Positions 57,793 to 64,000 of a stretch of DNA of 64,000 nt are shown here, in pieces. Origin of the DNA: Diphasiastrum complanatum (Eukaryota > Streptophyta > Lycopodiopsida > Lycopodiales > Lycopodiaceae); the NCBI GenBank assembly GCA_029204225.1, contig CM055104.1, forward strand, positions 55,160,538 to 55,224,537, read 5' to 3'. How positions within the stretch are numbered: position 1 is the first letter of the stretch; each line of letters opens with the position of its first letter. The notes beneath the pieces were generated by a model. It had not been told where the DNA came from. It made no database searches and worked only from the letters and a program-made list of their open reading frames with translations. Both the position numbers and the translations under genes were made by a program.

Positions 57793-58474
57793 TGTTAAAA
57801 ATTCACAATTCTAGCTTGACTAGTTTTGGTCATATGACTTGTAAATAGTTAGATGGTCATGATGTGGCTTGTCACACGTGCCAAATAGCATAGGATTCCA
57901 TTCATAAGGATGTTCTCAAGTAGACCTAAGTGTTAGAACCTTTGGAATGAGTCCAAATTATGCTTAGATACAAGGGAGAAAAAATAGGAGCTATTTTTGG
58001 TAATTTTTGCATTGTTGAGGGATATCCAAGATTCCAACCCTAACTTGGTAGGGATGAAAGATCCACCAAAATTAGCATTAGGGATAGGTTTAGGGCTACT
58101 CATACCTGCCCAAAACCGTGATGGATCATGTATATATAGGTGATGATATCTCACCAAAATCAATCAAGCAATTTCATGTTTTTTCTCTCATAATGGTGCA
58201 ATTGCTCTCTATGTTCATAATTGTTTGAGTACTTGTGATTACTAATGATTATAGGATTGAATGTAGGTCTGGTGTACAGTACTCAGACTGTGGGAGGCCG
58301 TACTTTCACACGTGTGAAGCCTTCTTCAAGGATTTGGGCCATTTAGTGAGGTTCAAGCATAGGTTTTTGATGGATTTTGATGGTTCAACTTGTGCTAATC
58401 TTATGAAATCATAATCTATTGTTTTCCTCATCATTTCAAGTGTTTCAGGATCCTTATTTGCTGTAATTTTTACA
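57793..58474 (+). repeat. 3' LTR of the complete copia element
   Basis: Same 682 bp as 52318-52999, no differences seen by eye. Preceded by the purine tract at 57782-57792 and followed by the ACAAT duplication. Confidence 0.93.
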
Positions 58475-58479
58475 ACAAT

Positions 58480-59200
58480 CTCTCGCTATATGCACTTAGC
58501 CTGACACTTGCAACCCAAAATTGAAGTGAATCAATATGGTATCTGCATCAAGGGGTGGAAGAAATAGTCGGCTATTTGTGGAGCCTCATAAGGGGAAACC
58601 TCTGGCCATGTGTCAACACTCCTACCAGGATTCCACATACGGAAGACTATTTCCCATATTTGTCCACCTCGCAACAGATACCTTGTACGTAGGAGGGTGA
58701 CACATGGCCGACAACTTCCCATAGGAGTGGCTCTCGGTTAGAGGCCACTTCACAATTCTACCTAATTTATAAGGAATGTCTAAAATCATTTTTAGAATCC
58801 AGTTTATAGGATGGAAAATTGTATATGAAGGCCTGCTCTCACCACCCACTCCCAATTATATTCCATAAATATCTACCCTTTGACAAAAACTCCAACTTAC
58901 CTCGTGTTTTCTTCCTTTTGTTTTCACATACTGGGTTTATTCCCCATTCGGCAATGCCATCATCAGATGCTCGCATCTTTCATCTCGGATGGTTACAACC
59001 CATCTCTCGTCCTTTGCTGTTATCATCTTTCATCATCTGCACCTTGAGAGATCAGTTAAGACTCGACTCAATTTCCTTTTGCTTGAAGCTGCATTTCATT
59101 CATGTATCTGTTGTAGAGGATCCACTGCAGCTGGTGATAGACTGATTATAGCAGCTTTGCTGACTGGATCTTCATACTGATTAATTATCTTGAAGCAAAG
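58480..59200 (+). promoter_or_regulatory. upstream region of the SPIRAL1-like gene
   Basis: Non-coding. A cataaatatc element near 58865 is a possible TATA box, about 335 bp from the start codon, followed by a pyrimidine-rich stretch typical of plant 5' untranslated regions. The copia element inserted only about 725 bp upstream of the start codon and may affect this promoter. No initiator was proven. Confidence 0.3.
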
Positions 59201-59955
59201 ATGGGTAGAGGAGTTAGCAGTGGTGGAGGATCTAGCTCCTTGGGTTATCTGTTTGGGTCAAACGAGCAGCCCAAACCAGCTGAGGTCCCCAGAGCTGCTC
59301 CAGTGCAGCATGAGGTTCAGCCTCTGCAGAACCAGCCTGCTGCTGCAGGTCTTTCACGGAACAATAATGCTCCTGGTTCAGCCACTGCTGTGATTAAGCC
59401 AGAAGATAGTGGCGCGTCATCAGAAACCGGTGCTCCAAGCCTTGGAAGGAGCAACAATAACTATCATCGTGCCGAAGGTCAAAATACCGGCAATTTTATC
59501 ACGGTGAGACCCTTTTAAGCTTGCGCTTTAGGATTCTTTGTGTTTTATCTGCATATCTTTGGATGTTGAGCTACCTATTTCTCCATTATTCTTGCTCCTT
59601 GTCAAGGTAAAGTCCTAGCTACAGCTCACTTCCCTTCTTCTGATATTTTGTGATAAATATCCCTTATTTCACAGCATCATAAGGTCTTTCAAATTCAGCT
59701 TTGCTAATATGCGTATCTGATCAACCCCCTTGTTTCAGTAAACAATAAGCTGTTTCACAGTTAGCATTGATCAATATGTAAGTCTGGCTCGCTGGACACG
59801 GAAATTAATCTGCATCTGCATCTAAGAAAGGTACCTAGGTTATTATGCTCAGTGTTTGTGCGTTTATGCAGGATCGTCCATCGACAAAAGTACATGCTGC
59901 TCCAGGGGGAGGTTCTTCTCTTGGATATCTTTTCGGTGGTGGTGAACGGGGTTAA
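59201..59955 (+). CDS. SP1L: SPIRAL1-like microtubule-associated protein, two exons
   Basis: Exon 1 is 59201-59503 and exon 2 is 59872-59955, with a GT-AG intron of 368 bp in phase 0. The product is 128 residues, close to the usual 100-130 for the family. The N-terminus MGRGVSSGGGSSSLGYLFGS and the C-terminus TDRPSTKVHAAPGGGSSLGY, LFGGGERG carry the two GGGSSLGYLFG motifs that define SPIRAL1 proteins. The middle is Pro/Gln/Ala-rich and disordered (PKPAEVPRAAPVQ, NNNAPGSATA), then NTGNFIT just before the intron. Family knowledge: SPIRAL1 proteins bind growing microtubule plus ends with EB1 and control directional cell expansion. The start has no competing upstream ATG in frame and matches the conserved MGRG. 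All splice signals and the reading frame are intact, so the gene is probably functional. Confidence 0.93.
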
Positions 59956-62307
59956 GCATTTTCTGCAATACTTTAAGAAAGCATTGGTTTTAGTGCTCGG
60001 CGCTCTCGATATTTTCCGCTGGATGGAAGAATTGAGGCACAAACTCCATGCAGTGCAGATAACTATTTAGCAAATCTCAATTTTCGTACCAGCTTTTCGA
60101 GGGTACACCTCCAGGATTCAATAAGAATTGCAATCCGTATGAAATGTAATTGTTTTGTTTTTTTGGCTTCTAGTCAATCAGATGTTCCTGATGGCAAAAC
60201 TGTGCTTTTTTCTTAATACATTCAGTACAAACTCAAGAGAGAACAAGGTTTATTATTATGAAAAACGGGCACCAAGAGAAGCTCTTATGAATATATTTTA
60301 TAATGACATTCATACACGCATGGAGGGCGATCCAGGGAATGTAGGAGAATTATAGGCTGCTATCATCCTTAGCCATGTTCCAAGAAGAATTTTGTCTCTG
60401 ATATTTTTATATACATGAGCTTAGCATGCACCTAAGTGCTACCATGTGTTTCCCTACACATCACACTGAGCGAAATAGTGAACTGCGCTCCTTGGTGTTT
60501 GTCAGCTGAATGCTTGATTGATCATCTATAAGGGTTGAAAATTAAGATAAAGAATTAGTAGCACCATAACTTTTGCAGATTGATATTGAATGATCATAAA
60601 GACAACTGAAATTAGAGCCGTAGGAAAATCAACAAAAGTGCTCATATAATATAAAAAATCTATATCTTACTAACTAGCAAGAATTTAAGCAAATCCGACA
60701 AACACGTTTCTTGTATAGATACTTCGCAATTGAGAAGTATGAGCCATTGATTTTGAAGTTATGATGTATCAAGCAAGTAGAGGTATTGAAAAAATTTGAT
60801 ATTTTGAATGTGGATGTGCAATACAAGAATATTGTGACAGTTTTGTACATTTCTCGATGAATAGCACCAACACCCACATAATTGGCATAAGCTCCATGCA
60901 AATTTCTATAAAACTCTAGTATTACAAAGTATGCAAATAATTGTTTAAGACAATGAAAGGCTTATTTGTGTGAAGGAAACACTCCAATGTAGTAAAGCAT
61001 GTTCATGATGCACTATAGGAGCAAAATGGGGTACATGCTTGTTTAGCTGAGTAGCAAGGCCTAAAAGTATTTGTACCTCATAAGCATCAATGAGTGTAGG
61101 CATAACTGAATCTTTGAAGGATTTAATGTGACAATATCTTTGGAAGCTGATAAAATTCAATCTGAGCAATAAAGCTACGATTATACTGTCTAGCAAACAA
61201 CCCTATGAAAAAGGTCAAACATATCATGCTGTGAAGAAAATTACAAATATCGGCATCCAAATGAAATATAAAAGCCACAAGTAGCATTCACAAAGCAATC
61301 TCCTCTTATTATTCTCCCCTTCTGTACTGCATCCCTTTTCAGGTCCAACAACTACTTATTACTGTTTATAGAGAAACATGTGTCCATAACAGTAGGGCAC
61401 AACCATAAAAAAAAGGTGTTGGAAAGATTCTTCTTCAAGGGAAAAGAGGCGCCAGTTTTTGTCCTTGAAGAAAGGTCACTTTGCTCTCAAGAAAAGAGAT
61501 TGGGAAAGTATTTGGTAAGAAAAGAATAGGAATTTGCATTCTTTCTAGATCCTGTCCAGAAACTATTTGAAGCCTTCTAACGTTTTAAGCTAGCATCCCT
61601 CCTATTCTTACTTTTTATGGTGCATACAGTAATTGTTGTCATGTGTGTAGAGAATGCAAAAAGCTTACCAGCTGATAGTAAAATACAAATTTAAATCACA
61701 TCATAGCTTGCATGTGTTTTGAATATATCAGGAACATTTCAGTGGAGGAGGTCCAGGACTTGGATTCTCTTCAGTATACCACTGAAATTACCATGAATAC
61801 CATTCTAGAAGCCTTCTGAGATTGTCGTTTTTTTAACTTGGGTACAAAAAATTACCTTGTCAAAGAAGCCAATATGGGGTGTGTTGTATTTCAATTCTAT
61901 ACACTTTTCTTCTTCCACAGAGAGAGTAGACAAACTCTGGGTCATCAAATCAAGTTAGACTAAGACTAAACAGAAATTGGACTACACTAATGTGACGGCC
62001 AAGGTGGCCAAAAAACTCCAAAACCAAACGTTGTTCCTTTCCAAGGGCCTGTGCAATTGTCTTCTACTTTGTCTTGCAAAAAAAGCCCTTTTACCTAGCA
62101 TCGCCAATAATCTTTCAAGCTAAAGTGATGGACTCAAGCGTACATGTGGATAGGTGTCCCAGGGGGCATCCTGATGAGCGCAAAAGCAATGGCTAACTTC
62201 TCGCTGAGTTCACAAAAGGCATTTTCCTTCTTCTCATCTTCCACATCATGCAGCACAAAGCTCAAAATCCCAAATCTCCTTCCTTTGTATGTCAGTTGGA
62301 TCAATAA
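59956..62307. other. intergenic, no recognised gene
   Basis: Holds the 3' untranslated DNA of the SPIRAL1-like gene and that of the PPR gene on the other strand. Minus-strand frames at 60674-60901 and 60945-61196 have fairly protein-like composition (AYANYVGVGAIHREMYKTV, TLIDAYEVQILLGLATQLNK) but carry no domain I know, no clear splice partners and several stops between them. They may be a decayed gene or transposon fragment. Confidence 0.35.
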
Positions 62308-64000
62308 CTAAAGGCCTGCACTTGGGTTGCCAGCTTCAATCCAGCTGCACTCAGGCATTTCGTTCACACCTGCATCATTCATTTCTTTTCTTATCTTTGC
62401 TACCTCGTGCCTCCTTCCAGCTGCTGCATAGATGTTTGAGAGAAGCACGTAAGGTGCAGCATTTTCTGGCTCCAACTTCACAACACAGTCGAAGGCACGC
62501 CTTCCTATTTCCACATGGCCATGGCTTCTAGCGGCACTGAGCAAAGTCATCCAAACCAAAGCATTAGGCTGGATTGGCATTTTGCTAATAAAGTCCTCGG
62601 CATCTGCCAGGCACCCTGCACGGCCCAGAAGATCGACCATACAGACATAGTGATCAAAATTTGGTATGACACCATGATCTTTACACATGGAATCAAAGAG
62701 GTGACGACCTTCAACTACTAGACCCGAATGGCTGCATGCAGATAGAACATTAACATAAGTCACCTCATCAGGTCTTCTACCTTCCCTTCGCATTTGCTCC
62801 AAAAGTGTGAGAGCCTCCTTGCCAAGTCCTTGCTGAGTATATCCAGCAATCATCACATTCCATGACACCACGTCTCGTTCATTCATGTTGTTGAACACCT
62901 GACGTGCATCCTCTATGTGCCCACATTTTGCATACATGTCAACAAGGGTACTCCCTACAATCACATCCGACTCAAAGCCACTTTTAATGATGTCCAAATG
63001 GAGCTGCTTGCCCTGTTCCAAGGATGGGATGCTGGCACATGCTTTCAGGAGAACAAGATATGTCACAGTGTCAGGCTGCACTCCTTCCTGTTTCATTTGC
63101 TTATACAGATCAAGAGCCTCCTTGCCAAGACCTTGTTGTGCATATCCTGTGATTATTGCTGTCCATGACACCACGTCCTGTTCATGCATGTTGCTGAACA
63201 CCTGATGTGCATCCTCAATGCGCCCACATTTTGCATACATGTCAACAAGGGTGCTCCCTACAATTACATTCAACTCAAAGCCACTTTGAATGATGTCCAA
63301 ATGGAGCTGCTTGCCCTGTTCCAGGGCTGCAATGCTGGCACATGCTTTCAGGAGAACAACATATGTGACAATGGTGGGCTGCACACCTGCCTGTTTCATT
63401 TGCTCATACAGATTCAGAGCCTCCTTTCCAAGACCTTGCTGTGCATAGCCTGCAATCATCACATTCCATGACACCACATTCCGTTCATGCATGTTGTTGA
63501 AGACCTGACGTGCATCCTCTATGCACCCCCATTTTGCATACATGTCGACAAGGCCACTCCCTACAATCACATCTGACTCAAAGCCACTTTTAATGATGTC
63601 TGCATGGAAGCATTTCCCCTGTTCCAGGGCTGGGATCCTGGCACAAGCTTTTAGAACAACCACAAATGTGACCTTGTTCGGTGGTATGCCTGTCTGTTGC
63701 ATTTGCTTAAAAAGATTGATAGCCTCCTCACCTTGTCCATGATTAGCATATGCTGAGATGATAATGGTCCATGAAAACACATTGTGTTCAGGCATTGAGT
63801 CGAATACTTGGCGTGCATCCAACACACTACCGCACTTGGCATACATGTTAACAAGGGTGTTTCCTAGAAAAATGTTGGAATGAAGCCTGCTTTGGACTAC
63901 GAGGGCATGCACTCGCTTGCCCTCTGCCAGGGCTTTCCTCCTGGTGCACCCCTTCAAAAGGCAAGCATAGGTGTTGATTGGAGCTTGAATATTTTGTTGA
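62308..64000 (-). CDS. PLS-class pentatricopeptide repeat protein with E domain, 5' partial
   Basis: Open from the right edge of the window to a stop at 62308-62310: at least 563 residues, no introns, start codon outside (the frame continues upstream through QAPINTYACLLKGCTRRKAL). It holds successive P, L and S repeats, e.g. NTLVNMYAKCGSVLDARQVF, NVVSWNVMIAGYAQQGLGKE and PTIVTYVVLLKACASIAALE. About 110 residues of E/E+-type C-terminus follow (YVCMVDLLGRAGCLADAEDF, PYVLLSNIYAAAGR, ECSWIEAG), ending NPSAGL. There is no DYW deaminase domain. Family knowledge: such proteins bind organellar RNA sequence-specifically and serve C-to-U editing or RNA processing, recruiting a DYW partner when they lack it. 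The central three P-L-S triplets are nearly identical at DNA level with a 303-bp period, a sign of recent internal duplication. An organelle-targeting peptide would lie outside the window. Confidence 0.93.
   Translation of the reverse strand, partial: QQNIQAPINTYACLLKGCTRRKALAEGKRVHALVVQSRLHSNIFLGNTLVNMYAKCGSVLDARQVFDSMPEHNVFSWTIIISAYANHGQGEEAINLFKQMQQTGIPPNKVTFVVVLKACARIPALEQGKCFHADIIKSGFESDVIVGSGLVDMYAKWGCIEDARQVFNNMHERNVVSWNVMIAGYAQQGLGKEALNLYEQMKQAGVQPTIVTYVVLLKACASIAALEQGKQLHLDIIQSGFELNVIVGSTLVDMYAKCGRIEDAHQVFSNMHEQDVVSWTAIITGYAQQGLGKEALDLYKQMKQEGVQPDTVTYLVLLKACASIPSLEQGKQLHLDIIKSGFESDVIVGSTLVDMYAKCGHIEDARQVFNNMNERDVVSWNVMIAGYTQQGLGKEALTLLEQMRREGRRPDEVTYVNVLSACSHSGLVVEGRHLFDSMCKDHGVIPNFDHYVCMVDLLGRAGCLADAEDFISKMPIQPNALVWMTLLSAARSHGHVEIGRRAFDCVVKLEPENAAPYVLLSNIYAAAGRRHEVAKIRKEMNDAGVNEMPECSWIEAGNPSAGL

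Larger units (their letters stand above)
52313..58479 (+). mobile_element. complete Ty1/copia retrotransposon with target-site duplication
   Basis: The element proper is 52318-58474, with 682-bp LTRs at 52318-52999 and 57793-58474 that I could not tell apart by eye. It is flanked by the 5-bp duplication ACAAT (52313-52317 and 58475-58479). The PBS is at 53000-53012. The purine tract gtgaggaggag precedes the 3' LTR. One gag-pol frame is broken by a single missing base in integrase. Identical LTRs, a clean duplication and an otherwise open polyprotein indicate a recent insertion. The broken relative at 40475-46235 is an older copy of a related lineage. Confidence 0.93.

Noticed and set aside
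60674-61196. Two minus-strand frames of 75-83 codons
   Set aside because: No recognised domain and no convincing exon joins; left as unexplained intergenic DNA.
63651-63957. Start codon of the PPR gene at 63957
   Set aside because: That codon is TTG and the frame is open to the window edge with PPR-like sequence upstream, so the true start is outside.

Overview
The window is nuclear plant DNA. Three spliced or spliced-type plant genes sit in a matrix of LTR retrotransposons, microsatellites and degenerate tandem arrays. The PLS-class PPR gene with an E domain and the SPIRAL1-like gene fix it as land plant. The long TE-filled intron and the near-identical internal PPR triplets suggest a large, repeat-rich genome such as that of a fern or other seedless vascular plant. 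That lineage call is inference only.

Host genes: (1) 8590-19871 (+), a peroxisomal enoyl-CoA delta-isomerase-type (crotonase) gene. Seven exons join with perfect codon phase, but one intron is about 9.6 kb and full of retrotransposon fragments; the 5' exon(s) were not found. (2) 22278-24290 (-), a two-exon, alanine-rich protein with one predicted membrane segment that I do not recognise. (3) 59201-59955 (+), a two-exon SPIRAL1-like microtubule-associated protein. (4) 62308-64000 (-), a PLS-E pentatricopeptide-repeat gene running off the window edge.

Layout: 1-1749 Ty3/gypsy pol (+) and probable LTR; 4345-5417 palindromic MITE-like element and a PIF/Harbinger transposase remnant; 5418-7422 gypsy gag-pol remnant (-). 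The giant intron 8966-18531 holds a chromovirus (-), a gypsy gag piece, a copia RT piece, a deleted gypsy element with PBS (+), an LTR and a protease piece. Then come microsatellites (24.5-26 kb). From 26155 to 35727 there is a rearranged block in which two chimeric copia/gypsy junctions (about 28386 and 34707) look like the two ends of one inversion. 30.0-31.3 kb is a degenerate array. 36.6-37.4 kb holds long (GA)n tracts. 37459-39780 holds gypsy gag and chromodomain fragments (-). 40475-46235 is a copia element (-) split by a copia 3' end (+). 46735-47885 is a degenerate CCGAGTC array. 48083-51680 is a gypsy gag-PR-RT remnant (+). 52318-58474 is a complete copia element with 682-bp LTRs that look identical, a 5-bp target duplication and one frameshift.

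No operons, CRISPR arrays, rRNA or tRNA genes were seen. The four host genes have no evident functional link. Apart from them and simple repeats, nearly every coding signal is retrotransposon-derived and broken.
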